A DNA stretch of 64,000 nucleotides, from NCBI RefSeq assembly GCF_030372275.1, contig NZ_JAUDDJ010000005.1; one strand, given 5' to 3'. The position numbers were made by a program, and so were the translations under genes. The notes under the pieces were generated by a model. It saw only the letters and a list, made by a program, of their open reading frames with translations. It made no database searches and was not told where the DNA came from. Position 1 is the stretch's first letter. Every line of letters begins with the position of its first letter. Shown here in pieces: positions 33,504 through 42,489 of the stretch. This DNA comes from Lawsonibacter sp900766145. Lineage in GTDB: Bacteria; Bacillota; Clostridia; Oscillospirales; Oscillospiraceae.

Positions 33504-33971
33504 ATGGAGTTTGGTGTTGGGTCCATTTTGGACGGTAAGGTAACGGGAATCACGAAGTTCGGTGCGTTTGTGGCACTGCCGGAGGGGCGCTCCGGTCTGG
33601 TCCACATCTCCGAGATCGCTTATTCCTATGTCAATGAGGTCAGCGATTACCTGCAGGAGGGACAGGAGGTCAAGGTTAAAGTCATCGGCATTGACCAGGC
33701 CAACCGAATCAATCTCTCCATTAAAAAGGTAAATGATCCGCCTCAGCGTGCCGCCGGGGGATCTCAGGGAGGCAGACCTCCCCGCCAGGGCGGGCCCCGT
33801 CCCAACGCGCCCCGTTCCGGCGGATATGTGCCTCGTCCCGCCGCGCCCAAGGAGCCCACGGACTTTGAGGACCGGCTGAGACAGTTTATGCAGGCTTCCG
33901 ACAGCAAACTCTCTGAGCTGCGCTATCTGGAGAAGAAGGGCGGAAACCGCCGTGGCGGCGGCCGCCGGTAA
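33504..33971 (+). CDS. yabR: S1 RNA-binding domain protein (YabR)
   Basis: 155 residues. The S1 fold covers residues 1-75 (GSILDGKVTGITKFGAFVAL, GLVHISEIA, EGQEVKVKVIGID, INLSIKKV). It is followed by a disordered Gly/Arg/Pro linker and a short end with FEDRLRQFMQASDSKL. S1 proteins of this type bind RNA or ribosomes; the cellular role of YabR is not settled. It is the last gene of the yabP cluster. Confidence 0.92.
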   Translation: MEFGVGSILDGKVTGITKFGAFVALPEGRSGLVHISEIAYSYVNEVSDYLQEGQEVKVKVIGIDQANRINLSIKKVNDPPQRAAGGSQGGRPPRQGGPRPNAPRSGGYVPRPAAPKEPTDFEDRLRQFMQASDSKLSELRYLEKKGGNRRGGGRR

Positions 33972-33980
33972 CCTTACATC

Positions 33981-34017
33981 AAACCGTGCGGACCACAGTC
34001 CGCACGGTTTTCTTTTT
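33981..34017 (+). terminator. Terminator after yabR
   Basis: AAACCGTGCGGAC (33981-33993) and GTCCGCACGGTTT (33998-34010) pair, then TCTTTTT. Confidence 0.9.
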
Positions 34018-34025
34018 CCCCAATA

Positions 34026-34050
34026 GAAAAGCGCCTCCCGAAGGAGGCGC
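34026..34050 (-). terminator. Second hairpin, minus-oriented, no matching gene
   Basis: GCGCCTCC-CGAA-GGAGGCGC is a tight tetraloop hairpin; only the minus strand has a T-run after it. No minus-strand gene precedes it, so it may be a leftover or stop antisense transcription. Confidence 0.45.
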
Positions 34051-34167
34051 CCAGTGTGCGGGGGAGAAATGTGCAGATTGGTGAGCTGCATCCAAAAGAT
34101 ACCATATTATTCCACTTCGGTCAACGGGAAGGGGGTCGAATCCCGCCGCCCGGGAAAGGAAAATCCT

Positions 34168-35328
34168 ATGCTGATCATCAACGGAACGGTTCATACTATG
34201 GACGGACTGACCATCCCTGGAGGATATGTGGCCATTCGCGGCGACAAGATCGCCCAGGTGGGTCCCATGGAGGAGTGCCCCAAGGATTGGGAGGGGCGGG
34301 TCTTTGACGCCCATGGAGGACATATCGCCCCCGGCTTTATTGACGCCCACTGCCATCTGGGTATGTTCGGCGACGGTGTGGGCATTGAGGGGGACGACGG
34401 CAATGAGGCCACCGACCCCTGTACCCCCCACCTCCGGGCGGTGGACGCGGTGAATCCCCTGGACCGCTGCTTCCAGGAGGCCCGGGAGGCCGGTGTGACC
34501 ACCGTGCTCACCGGTCCCGGCTCCGCCAATCCCATCAGCGGCCAGTTTGCCGCCCTGAAAACCAATGGTAAGTGGGTGGACGCCATGGTTATGAAGGCCC
34601 CAGCCGCCATGAAGATGGCCCTGGGAGAGAACCCCAAGCTCACCTACAACGAGCGCCACGAGACTCCCTCCACCCGCATGGCCACCGCCGCCATTATCCG
34701 GGAGAACCTGGCCAAGGCGGTGGAGTACCGGGAGAAGCTGGAGCGGGCGGCCCAGGATGAGGACGAGGACAAGCCCGACTACGACGCCAAGCTGGAGGCC
34801 CTGCTGCCGGTGATCAACGGGGAGCTTCCCGTCCAGATCCACGCCCACCGGGCCGATGACATTGCCACCGGCATCCGGATCTGCAAGGAGTTTGGCCTGA
34901 AGTATGTCATCGTCCACGGCACCGAGGGACATCTGATTCCCGAGCTGCTGGCGCAGGAGGGGGCCGGCGTGATCACCGGGCCCTGCCTGGGGGACCGCTC
35001 CAAGCCGGAGCTGGTGAACATGACCATTGAGACGCCCGCCATTCTGCGGATGTTCGGGGTAAAGACGGCGGTGTGTACCGACCACCCCGAGACCCCCATC
35101 CAGTATCTGCCCCTGTGCGCTGCCATGGCCATCCGGGGCGGCATGGACCCGGAGGGGGCCCTGGCCTGCATCACCATTAACGCTGCCCAGCTGGCGGGCA
35201 TTGACGACCGGGTGGGCTCCCTCACTCCCGGAAAGGACGCTGACGTGGTGGTCACCAGCGCCCACCCCCTCAACTGGCTCAGCCGGGTGCGCCTGGTGGT
35301 CATGGACGGAAAAGTGGTCAAGGAATAA
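34168..35328 (+). CDS. Metal-dependent amidohydrolase (imidazolonepropionase-like)
   Basis: 386 residues starting MLIINGTVHTMDGLTIPGGY. Metal ligands are seen in FIDAHCHLG, QIHAHRADD, IVHGTEGH and CTDHPETP, the usual H-x-H, His, His and Asp order of amidohydrolase-superfamily enzymes with a TIM barrel. KDADVVVTSAHPL is the closing segment. The substrate (cyclic amide, imine or dipeptide) cannot be told. ATG 34168 follows GGGAAAGGA; the longer upstream frame has no ribosome site and begins inside the previous terminator region. Confidence 0.88.
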   Translation: MLIINGTVHTMDGLTIPGGYVAIRGDKIAQVGPMEECPKDWEGRVFDAHGGHIAPGFIDAHCHLGMFGDGVGIEGDDGNEATDPCTPHLRAVDAVNPLDRCFQEAREAGVTTVLTGPGSANPISGQFAALKTNGKWVDAMVMKAPAAMKMALGENPKLTYNERHETPSTRMATAAIIRENLAKAVEYREKLERAAQDEDEDKPDYDAKLEALLPVINGELPVQIHAHRADDIATGIRICKEFGLKYVIVHGTEGHLIPELLAQEGAGVITGPCLGDRSKPELVNMTIETPAILRMFGVKTAVCTDHPETPIQYLPLCAAMAIRGGMDPEGALACITINAAQLAGIDDRVGSLTPGKDADVVVTSAHPLNWLSRVRLVVMDGKVVKE

Positions 35329-35399
35329 GCTTGAGTGAAATGGGAGTGAAAAAATTTCATAAATATTTCATAAAAATTAGTGGTATTTTTCCTTATCTA

Positions 35400-35408
35400 T
35401 GGTATAAT
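35400..35408 (+). promoter_or_regulatory. Extended -10 promoter of hpf
   Basis: TGGTATAAT, 72 bases upstream of the gene, behind an AT-rich stretch. No clear -35 box. Confidence 0.6.
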
Positions 35409-35479
35409 GCTGACATAGGGAGAGAACCCTCTCCCCCTGTCACACAGATCCCCCTCCGGGGGTGAAAGGAGCGACCGAT

Positions 35480-36028
35480 ATGAAGTTTGTGTTTACAGAC
35501 AAAAAGGTGAACATACCCAACTACATCCACAACTATGCGGAGAAGAAAGTGGGTAAGCTCGACCGTTATTTTAAGGAGGATGCCACCGCCGCAATCACGT
35601 TCAGTATTGAGAAGGACCGCAATCAGGTGGAGGTCACCATTCGGTCCAGCGGCACCATCTTCCGTGTGTCTGAAAGCTCCTCCGATATGCGCGCCTCCAT
35701 CGACGCGGCTGTGGCCTCTCTGGAACGCCAGTTCCGCAAGAATAAGTCCCGTCTGGAGAAGCGTCTGCGCCAGGGCGCCTTTGAGCGCACCATTGATGAG
35801 GCGGAAGTGGCCTCTTTCGTCCCTGACGGACCGGAAGAGGGAGAGTACCGCATCGTGCGGACTAAGACCTTCCCCATCAAGCCCATGACTCAGGAGGAGG
35901 CCATTTTGCAGATGAATCTGCTGGGCCACAGCTTCTTTGCTTTCCGCAATGAGGACGCCGACGGCTCCTTCGCCGTGGTATATCGCCGCAACGACGGGGA
36001 CTACGGCATCATTGAGGACGAGACCTGA
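35480..36028 (+). CDS. hpf: Ribosome hibernation promoting factor, long form
   Basis: 182 residues. The N-terminal S30AE fold (residues 1-100; VNIPNYIHNYAEKKVGKLDR) is joined by a linker to the C-terminal dimerisation domain (about 125-182; RTKTFPIKPMTQEEAILQM, GHSFFAFRNEDADGSFAVVYRR). It makes 100S ribosome dimers in slow growth. ATG 35480 follows AAAGGAG; an upstream in-frame start at 35462 lies inside that region. Confidence 0.95.
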   Translation: MKFVFTDKKVNIPNYIHNYAEKKVGKLDRYFKEDATAAITFSIEKDRNQVEVTIRSSGTIFRVSESSSDMRASIDAAVASLERQFRKNKSRLEKRLRQGAFERTIDEAEVASFVPDGPEEGEYRIVRTKTFPIKPMTQEEAILQMNLLGHSFFAFRNEDADGSFAVVYRRNDGDYGIIEDET

Positions 36029-36040
36029 CATCGCTTTACA

Positions 36041-36073
36041 ACGCCCGCCCCACCTTGGGGCGGGCGTTTTTTT
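36041..36073 (+). terminator. Terminator after hpf
   Basis: ACGCCCGCCCC and GGGGCGGGCGT pair around five bases, then TTTTTT. Confidence 0.92.
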
Positions 36074-36077
36074 GGCC

Positions 36078-36106
36078 TTGCTACGGGGGCTTGAGGCGGG
36101 TATAAT
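36078..36106 (+). promoter_or_regulatory. Promoter of birA
   Basis: TTGCTA, a 17-base spacer and TATAAT, 31 bases before the gene. Confidence 0.8.
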
Positions 36107-36137
36107 GAAAGAAAATCAGAAATTTGGAGGATAAACC

Positions 36138-37130
36138 ATGAGCCGGGAACAGGTGCTCTCCCTGCTGCTGCAGCAGGAGAATCAATATGTGTCCGGGGAG
36201 GCCATGAGCCGCACCCTGGGAATCAGCCGCGCAGCGGTATGGAAGGCCATTGAGGCCCTGCGCCAGGAGGGGTATACCATCCAGTCCGCCCCCAACCGGG
36301 GCTACCGGCTGGACAGCGCCCCCGACCGGGTGCGGGAGGGAGAGCTGACCGGTCCTCTGGCTGGGTGCCACGTGGGCGGGAAACTGCTGTGTATGGACAC
36401 GGTGGATTCCACCAATACAGAGTGCAAGCGCCAGGCCATGGCGGGAGCACCCGACGGGCTGGTGGTCATCAGCGAGGAGCAGACCGGCGGCCGGGGACGG
36501 CTGGGCCGCACCTTCCAGTCCCCCAAGGGCCGGGGCCTGTATGTATCTGCCCTGCTCCGCCCCCAGCTGCCCCCCGCGGAAGTGACCGACTTTACTGCCT
36601 GGGTGGCGGTGGCGGTGTGTGACGGCATTGAGGCGGCCTGCGGCCTGCGCCCCCAGATCAAGTGGACCAACGATATTATTCTCAACGGGAAAAAGGTGTG
36701 CGGGATTCTCACCGAGATGGGTCTGGAGAGCGAGAGCAACGCCCTGCAATACCTGATTCCGGGCATTGGCATCAACGCCAACCACGCCCCGGAGGATTTC
36801 AGTGAGGATGTGCGCCCCATGGCCACCTCTTTGGCCCAGGAGCTGGGCCATCCCGTGCGCCGTTCCGAGCTGGCTGTCCAGGTCATCCGGGCGCTGGACC
36901 GGATGTATGCCGCCTTCCCCCAGGGCAAGCAGGAGTATCTGGACAAATACCGCGCTGCCTGCCTCACCCCGGGCAACCAGGTGCAGCTCATTACCCCCGT
37001 CTCCCGGCGGGAGGCCAAGGCCCTGGCCATCGACGATGAATTCCGCCTGGTAGTGGAGTATCCCGACGGAAGCCGGGAGGCTCTGTCGGCGGGAGAAGTT
37101 TCGGTGCGGGGCATGTACGGATATGTTTAA
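36138..37130 (+). CDS. birA: Biotin-protein ligase / biotin repressor
   Basis: 330 residues. The N-terminal winged HTH at about 1-65 (LGISRAAVWKAIEALRQEGY) makes this the regulatory form. The ligase domain has GGRGRLGRTFQSPKGRGLY, KWTNDIILNGKKVCGILTEM and a C-terminal SH3-like end. It joins biotin to acetyl-CoA carboxylase or similar carriers through biotinyl-AMP and represses biotin genes. No bio gene or obvious BirA operator is seen in the window. Confidence 0.96.
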   Translation: MSREQVLSLLLQQENQYVSGEAMSRTLGISRAAVWKAIEALRQEGYTIQSAPNRGYRLDSAPDRVREGELTGPLAGCHVGGKLLCMDTVDSTNTECKRQAMAGAPDGLVVISEEQTGGRGRLGRTFQSPKGRGLYVSALLRPQLPPAEVTDFTAWVAVAVCDGIEAACGLRPQIKWTNDIILNGKKVCGILTEMGLESESNALQYLIPGIGINANHAPEDFSEDVRPMATSLAQELGHPVRRSELAVQVIRALDRMYAAFPQGKQEYLDKYRAACLTPGNQVQLITPVSRREAKALAIDDEFRLVVEYPDGSREALSAGEVSVRGMYGYV

Positions 37131-37141
37131 ATCGTGTGCTC

Positions 37142-37175
37142 AGCCGGGCAATTCTTTGGAATTGCCCGGCTTTTC
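37142..37175 (+). terminator. Terminator after birA
   Basis: AGCCGGGCAATTC and GAATTGCCCGGCT pair around four bases, then TTTTCT. Confidence 0.9.
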
Positions 37176-37302
37176 TATGCCCAGAGTTGGAACGATTGGA
37201 CAGGCCTCTGTGAAATTGCTGCGAAAACGGGCAAAAAAGCGGAAAGAAACATGGATGGTTTTGTGGTTTTCGCTTAAATTGCAAAAAAGATAAAATTAGG
37301 GG

Positions 37303-37330
37303 TTGAACCTATAGTTACTATACATATTAT
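37303..37330 (+). promoter_or_regulatory. Promoter of the deaminase-BMP transporter operon
   Basis: TTGAAC, a 16-base spacer and TATTAT. The AT-rich stretch 37176-37302 holds no gene, and no purine riboswitch could be recognised. Confidence 0.65.
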
Positions 37331-37379
37331 GATGGGTCCATCGAAAACGCGAGCACGTGGAGTGTAAGGAGGAAGCAGT

Positions 37380-38774
37380 ATGGAATCCACCATTTTGATC
37401 CGTAACGCACGGGCTATCGTGACCTGTGACGGACAGGACCGGGTGTACTACGACTCGGACATGCTGATCCAGGGCCCCAAGATCGTAAAGATCGGTAAGA
37501 ACCTCACGGACCCCCACGATCAGGAGATTGACGCCACCGACAAATTTGTCTACCCTGGCCTCATCAACACGCACCACCACTTTTTCCAGACCTTCGTGCG
37601 CAACCTGAAAACCATTGATTATCCCAATATGACGGTGCCCCAGTGGCTGGATAAGATCTACCGCATTTTCCAGGTCATCGACGACCAGGTGATCTATTAC
37701 TCCTCTCTCACCGCCATGGCCGACCTGCTCAAGCACGGCTGTACCTGTGCCTTTGACCACCAGTACTGCTTTACCAAGGCCACCGGCAAGGCTCCGGTGG
37801 ACCGGCAGATGGAGGCGGCCTCCCAGCTGGGCATCCGCTACCACGCCGGCCGCGGTGTAAACACCCTGCCCCGTGAGGAGGGCAGCACCATTCCCGCCAA
37901 TATGCTGGAGACCACCGACGAGTACCTGAAGGACTGCGAGCGCATCATCAAGCTCTACCACGATCCCAAGCCCTACTCCATGTCCCAGATCGTCATGGCT
38001 CCCTGTCAGCCCATCAACAGCTACCCCGATACCTTCATCGAGACCGTGTCCTTTGCCCGGGAGAAGGGCGTGCGGATGCACACCCATCTGGGCGAGGGTG
38101 AAAACGAGATCATGGTGGAGCGCTGGGGCAAGCGCACCCTGGACTGGTGCGGCGAGATCGGCTTTCTGGGGCCCGATGTGTGGATCGCCCACGGCTGGGA
38201 GCTGACTCCCAAGGAGTACGAGGTGCTGGCCAAGGAGGGCACCGGCGTGTCCCACTGTCCCGGTCCCGCCATCCTGGGCGGCTTCCCCATCCTGCCCATC
38301 GGCCAGATGCAGAAGATGGGCGTGTGCGTCAGCCTGGGCTGTGACGGCTCGGCCACCAACGACAGCTCCAGTCTGCTGGACTCCATGCGCACCGCCTGGA
38401 TGATGCAGGCCTGGCATAGCAAGCAGCGGGGCGGCTGCATCTCCCCCTATGAGATGCTGAAGATCGCCACCGTCAACGGCGCCAAGACCCTGGGCCGCAA
38501 TGACCTGGGCTCTCTGGAGCCGGAGAAGGGCGCCGACCTGTTTATGGTGGACGCCGGGGTGCTGGAACTCACCGGCACCCTCCACGATCCCAGAAACCTG
38601 CTGGCCCGCACCGGCGTCACCGGCAATGTGTGGCTGACCATGGTCAACGGCCAGGTGGTCTTCCAGGACGGGCATCTGACCCGGGTGGACGAAGGGAAAC
38701 TGGCCCGGGAGGGCGAGGCCGTGTGCACCAAGGTGCTGCGGGAGCCCTGCGAGGCCTTCCACGATTTGGGCTGA
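37380..38774 (+). CDS. Amidohydrolase of the guanine / 8-oxoguanine deaminase type
   Basis: 464 residues. Metal-site residues are in GLINTHHHFFQTF, MHTHLGEGENE, WIAHGWEL and LGCDGSATND, with the Asp and His order of the cytosine/guanine deaminase branch of amidohydrolases. NLKTIDYPNMTVPQWLDKIY and the SLLDSMRTAWMMQ segment resemble 8-oxoguanine deaminases and hydroxyatrazine-type relatives. It should deaminate a purine or pyrimidine-like ring. The gene is directly followed by a nucleoside-type ABC importer, which supports use of imported purines. The exact substrate is open. Confidence 0.88.
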   Translation: MESTILIRNARAIVTCDGQDRVYYDSDMLIQGPKIVKIGKNLTDPHDQEIDATDKFVYPGLINTHHHFFQTFVRNLKTIDYPNMTVPQWLDKIYRIFQVIDDQVIYYSSLTAMADLLKHGCTCAFDHQYCFTKATGKAPVDRQMEAASQLGIRYHAGRGVNTLPREEGSTIPANMLETTDEYLKDCERIIKLYHDPKPYSMSQIVMAPCQPINSYPDTFIETVSFAREKGVRMHTHLGEGENEIMVERWGKRTLDWCGEIGFLGPDVWIAHGWELTPKEYEVLAKEGTGVSHCPGPAILGGFPILPIGQMQKMGVCVSLGCDGSATNDSSSLLDSMRTAWMMQAWHSKQRGGCISPYEMLKIATVNGAKTLGRNDLGSLEPEKGADLFMVDAGVLELTGTLHDPRNLLARTGVTGNVWLTMVNGQVVFQDGHLTRVDEGKLAREGEAVCTKVLREPCEAFHDLG

Positions 38775-38820
38775 GCAATGCTTGCTCCAAAGGGATATGA
38801 TTTGAAAAGGAGAAGATAAG

Positions 38821-39840
38821 ATGAAAAAGCTGATTACTCTTGTACTGGCTATGGCTATGGCTCTGTCTCTCGTCGCCTGCGGCGGAGATTCCAGCTCCAA
38901 TTCCGGCTCTAACTCCGGCTCCAACAGCCAGAGCAACACCCAGGAGGGCGCTCTGAAGGTGGCCCTGTGCATGTCCGGCGCGGTCAACGACCAGGGCTGG
39001 AACCAGTCCGCCTATGACGGCGCCAAGGCCGCCTGCGACAAGTACGGCTATGAGCTGGCCTACACCGAGAACCTGAACGCCGCCGACATCGCCGCTGCCT
39101 TTGCCGACTATGCTGCCGCCGGCTACAACGTGATCATCGGCCACGGCTTTGAGTTTGGTGATCCCGCTCTGGAGGTTGCCTCCACCTACCCCGAAGTTAC
39201 CTTCATCTGCACCGAGGCCAGCGCCTCTGCCGACAACGTGGCCTCCTATGTGATGGCCTGTGAGCAGACCGCCTATGTGGAGGGCGTCATCGCCGCCAGC
39301 ATGAGCCAGACCGGCACCATCGGCGCCATCGGCCCCATCCAGGGCGACTCCCTGGTGAAGATCGTCAACGGCTACATCGAGGGCGCCAAGTCCGTCAACC
39401 CCGACATTGATGTGAAGACCGCCTGGACCAACTCCTATGTGGACACCCAGCTGGCTCAGGAGTCCGCCTCTGCTATGATCGAGGGCGGCGCCGACGTCAT
39501 CAAGCACTGCGCCAACGCCTGCGGCAACGGTGCCATCAGCGCCGCTGTGGCCGCCGATATCTGGTGCCAGGGCGACTCCTATGACCAGAGCTCTCTGGCT
39601 CCCGACAACATCCTGGACTCCGCCATCTACAACCTGGACGTGGTGCTGGACATCGCCCTGGGCACCGTGGCTGACGGCTCCTTCGAGGGCGGCGTGTACA
39701 ACCTGGGCATGGCGGACGGCGCCGTGGAGGTGCTGATCTCCGATAACGTGCCTCAGGAGGTGGCTGACAAGGCTCAGGCCACCATCGACGCCATCACCTC
39801 CGGCGAGCTGGTGATCACCCCCAACTACACCGTAGAGTAA
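38821..39840 (+). CDS. BMP-family substrate-binding lipoprotein
   Basis: 339 residues. The signal peptide ends at a lipobox (SLVAC, Cys20), followed by a Ser/Asn/Gly linker and the BMP fold: VNDQGWNQSAYDGAKAACDK, NVIIGHGFEFGDPA, EGVIAASMS and GNGAISAAVAADIW. BMP proteins (PnrA/TmpC type) bind purine nucleosides outside the cell. It is the first of four importer genes and strongly biased in codons, as expected of the most abundant component. Confidence 0.94.
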   Translation: MKKLITLVLAMAMALSLVACGGDSSSNSGSNSGSNSQSNTQEGALKVALCMSGAVNDQGWNQSAYDGAKAACDKYGYELAYTENLNAADIAAAFADYAAAGYNVIIGHGFEFGDPALEVASTYPEVTFICTEASASADNVASYVMACEQTAYVEGVIAASMSQTGTIGAIGPIQGDSLVKIVNGYIEGAKSVNPDIDVKTAWTNSYVDTQLAQESASAMIEGGADVIKHCANACGNGAISAAVAADIWCQGDSYDQSSLAPDNILDSAIYNLDVVLDIALGTVADGSFEGGVYNLGMADGAVEVLISDNVPQEVADKAQATIDAITSGELVITPNYTVE

Positions 39841-39861
39841 ATTTTATCCGAACAAACATCC

Positions 39862-39896
39862 ACAGCGCCGCGGTACAGCTTGTACTGCGGCGCTGT
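39862..39896 (+). repeat. Intercistronic hairpin between BMP and ATPase genes
   Basis: ACAGCGCCGC (39862-39871) and GCGGCGCTGT (39887-39896) pair, with GTACA/TGTAC inside. No T-run follows. It probably protects the BMP message or reduces read-through to the ATPase. Confidence 0.6.
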
Positions 39897-39916
39897 ACGG
39901 GATAGGAGAGATCGAT

Positions 39917-41443
39917 ATGGCCCTGCTTGAAATGCAACAGATCTGCAAGGCCTTTTCCGGGGTCTACGCCAACGACCATGTGGACCTGACGGTGGAAAAG
40001 GGCGAGATCCACGCGCTGCTGGGAGAAAACGGCGCGGGCAAAACCACCCTCATGAATATCCTCTTCGGCATTTACAGTGCCGACAGCGGACAGATCCTGT
40101 GGAAGGGACAGCCGGTGCGCTTTGCTTCTCCTAAGGACGCCATTGCCGCAGGCATTGGTATGGTGCAGCAGCACTTCTCCCTGGTACGCAAGATGACCGT
40201 GCTGGACAACATCATCCTGAACCTGCGGGACAACCGCTTTGTGCTGGACCGCAAGCAGGCCCGGCAGCGGGTGTGCGCCCTGGCGGAGAAATACGGCCTC
40301 ACGGTGGACCCGGACGCCCAGGTGGGCAATCTGTCCGTGGGCGAGCAGCAGCGGGTGGAGATCCTGAAGGCCCTCTACCGGGATGTGGAGCTGCTCATCC
40401 TGGACGAGCCCACCGGCGTGCTCACCCCCCAGGAGACGGCCCAGTTCTTTGAGGTGCTGCGGGCGCTGCAGAAGGAGGGCTACGGCATCATCATCATCAC
40501 CCACCGCATGAGTGAGATCATGGCCATCAGCGACCGGGTCACCATTCTGCGGGACGGGAAGAAGGTGGCCCAGCTGGTTACGGCCCAGACCCAGCCTGAT
40601 GAGCTGTCCCGTCATATGATCGGCCGGGAGCTCAACGAGAGCTACGACGTGGATACCCCTCCGGGAGAGGAGACGCTTCTGTCCCTGGAGGCGATCTCTC
40701 TGCCCCGAAAGAAGAAGGGTCACCCCCTCCATGATATTACCCTGGAGCTTCGCCGGGGAGAGATCCTGGGCGTGGCCGGAGTGGAGGGCAACGGCCAGAA
40801 GGAATTGGCTGAGATCATCACCGGCATCCAGCACCCCTCCCAGGGCCGCGTGATCCTAGACGGACAGGAGATCCAGCGGGAGACCGTCCGGCAGCGGTAT
40901 GAGCAGGGTGTAGTCTACATCTCCGACGACCGCCTCAACGACAGCCTGGTCACCGATATGGACCTGACAGAAAACCTGATGCTCCGGGACTATTGCCGCG
41001 CTCCCTTCTCCCATAAGGGGCTGCTGGACCGCAAGGCCATGCTCCAGACCGCCAAGGAGAAGATCCAGCGCTACCAGGTGCGCTCCTCCGGCACCTCCGG
41101 AGAGGCTACGCCGGTGCGTCTGCTCTCCGGCGGCAACCAGCAGAAACTCATCGTGGCCCGGGAGATCACCGACCGGGCTCAGGTGGTAGTGGCCAGCCAG
41201 CCCACCCGTGGCCTGGACATCGGCGCCACCGAGTTTGTCCGGGATCGTCTGGTGGAGCAGCGCAACGCCGGAAAGGGCGTGCTGCTCATCTCTGCTGACC
41301 TGGAGGAGATCATGGCCCTCAGCGACCGTATCGCTGTGCTGTTTGGCGGACGGATCGTGGGCGTGCTCACCCGCCAGGAGGCCACGGTGGAACAGATCGG
41401 CCTGCTCATGGGCGGAATCACAGGAAAGGAGGCGGTGAGATGA
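39917..41443 (+). CDS. Nucleoside-type ABC importer ATPase, two nucleotide-binding domains
   Basis: 508 residues with two ATPase domains, as in RbsA/NupO/YufO proteins. The first has Walker A GENGAGKTTLMN at about 37-48, signature LSVGEQQRVEI and Walker B ELLILDEPTG. The second has a degenerate Walker A (GVEGNGQKELAE), signature LSGGNQQKLIV and VVASQPTRGLD, the usual state for this family. It energises nucleoside uptake with the next two permeases. Confidence 0.95.
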   Translation: MALLEMQQICKAFSGVYANDHVDLTVEKGEIHALLGENGAGKTTLMNILFGIYSADSGQILWKGQPVRFASPKDAIAAGIGMVQQHFSLVRKMTVLDNIILNLRDNRFVLDRKQARQRVCALAEKYGLTVDPDAQVGNLSVGEQQRVEILKALYRDVELLILDEPTGVLTPQETAQFFEVLRALQKEGYGIIIITHRMSEIMAISDRVTILRDGKKVAQLVTAQTQPDELSRHMIGRELNESYDVDTPPGEETLLSLEAISLPRKKKGHPLHDITLELRRGEILGVAGVEGNGQKELAEIITGIQHPSQGRVILDGQEIQRETVRQRYEQGVVYISDDRLNDSLVTDMDLTENLMLRDYCRAPFSHKGLLDRKAMLQTAKEKIQRYQVRSSGTSGEATPVRLLSGGNQQKLIVAREITDRAQVVVASQPTRGLDIGATEFVRDRLVEQRNAGKGVLLISADLEEIMALSDRIAVLFGGRIVGVLTRQEATVEQIGLLMGGITGKEAVR

Positions 41444-42477
41444 CCGCGCTTGCCAACCGGAAACATACCCTGCTGGATGTGCTGACCATTCTCCTGCTTA
41501 CCTTGGTGATCAGTGCCCTGCTGATCGTGGCCTGCGGAGCCAGCCCGGTGGAGGCGGCTGGCCTCTTTGTCAAGGGAATCTTCGGCACCAAGTCCAGCTT
41601 TGCTGAGATCTTTGTAAAAGCTTGTCCCCTCATCCTCACCGGCCTTGGCTGCGCGGTGGCCTTCCGCACCGGATTTTTTAACATCGGTGCAGAAGGACAG
41701 TTTTATGTAGGCGCTCTTGCCGCTACCATGGTGGCCCTGGGCCTGCCCCAAGTGCCCGGCGTGGTGCGCATTGTCCTGTGCTTTGTGGCCGCCTTTGTGT
41801 GCGGTGGACTCTGGGCGCTGATCGCGGCGGTGTTCAAGACCCGCTTCAACATCTCCGAGATCATCGTCACCATCATGCTCAACTACATTGTTATCAACTT
41901 CCTAGGCTATGCCGTGCGCTCCTTTTTGATGGACCCCGCCGGCAACGTGCCCCAGTCGGCCAAGATCGACCAGGCGGTACAGCTTCCCAATCTGATCACC
42001 TCCACCCGCTTCCACGCCGGCATCGTGCTGGCCTTTGTTCTGGCGGCCGTGGTGTGGTTCTTGATGGAGAAGACCACCGTGGGCTATGAACTCAAGGCGG
42101 TGGGCCTCAATTCCCGTGCCGCCGCCTGCAACGGTGTGCCGGTGGTGCGCAGCATCATCTCCTCCGCTTTCCTCAGCGGCGGCCTGGCTGCCATTGCGGG
42201 CAGCATCGAGGTGCTGGCTATTCAGAAGAAGCTGATGGAGGGCATCTCCGCCGACTGCGGCTATACCGCAGTGCTCATTGCTCTGGTGGCCTTCAACCGG
42301 CCTCTGGGTGTGGTGGCGGTGGCCATCCTCTATGCGGCCATGGAGGTGGGTGCCAGCTCCATGCAGCGGCAGCTGGGCGTTCCCTCTGCCATTGTCAGCA
42401 TTCTCATTGGCGTGGTCGTGGTGTTGATTTTGGCCAAGGAGATGCTGCGTTGGTATAACCTGAGAAAGAAAGGGTAA
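41440..42477 (+). CDS. Nucleoside-type ABC importer permease 1
   Basis: 345 residues with about nine hydrophobic helices; the BPD_transp_2 pattern is seen in TGFFNIGAEGQFYVGALAAT and NISEIIVTIMLNYIVINFL. It is the NupP/YufP-like half of the importer. Its ATG overlaps the ATPase stop. Confidence 0.94.
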   Translation: MTALANRKHTLLDVLTILLLTLVISALLIVACGASPVEAAGLFVKGIFGTKSSFAEIFVKACPLILTGLGCAVAFRTGFFNIGAEGQFYVGALAATMVALGLPQVPGVVRIVLCFVAAFVCGGLWALIAAVFKTRFNISEIIVTIMLNYIVINFLGYAVRSFLMDPAGNVPQSAKIDQAVQLPNLITSTRFHAGIVLAFVLAAVVWFLMEKTTVGYELKAVGLNSRAAACNGVPVVRSIISSAFLSGGLAAIAGSIEVLAIQKKLMEGISADCGYTAVLIALVAFNRPLGVVAVAILYAAMEVGASSMQRQLGVPSAIVSILIGVVVVLILAKEMLRWYNLRKKG

Positions 42478-42489
42478 GGGGGGAGCACG

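Noticed and set aside
37176..37379. Purine riboswitch before the deaminase operon
   Set aside because: Expected from the gene content, but none of the conserved purine-aptamer junction sequences could be found.
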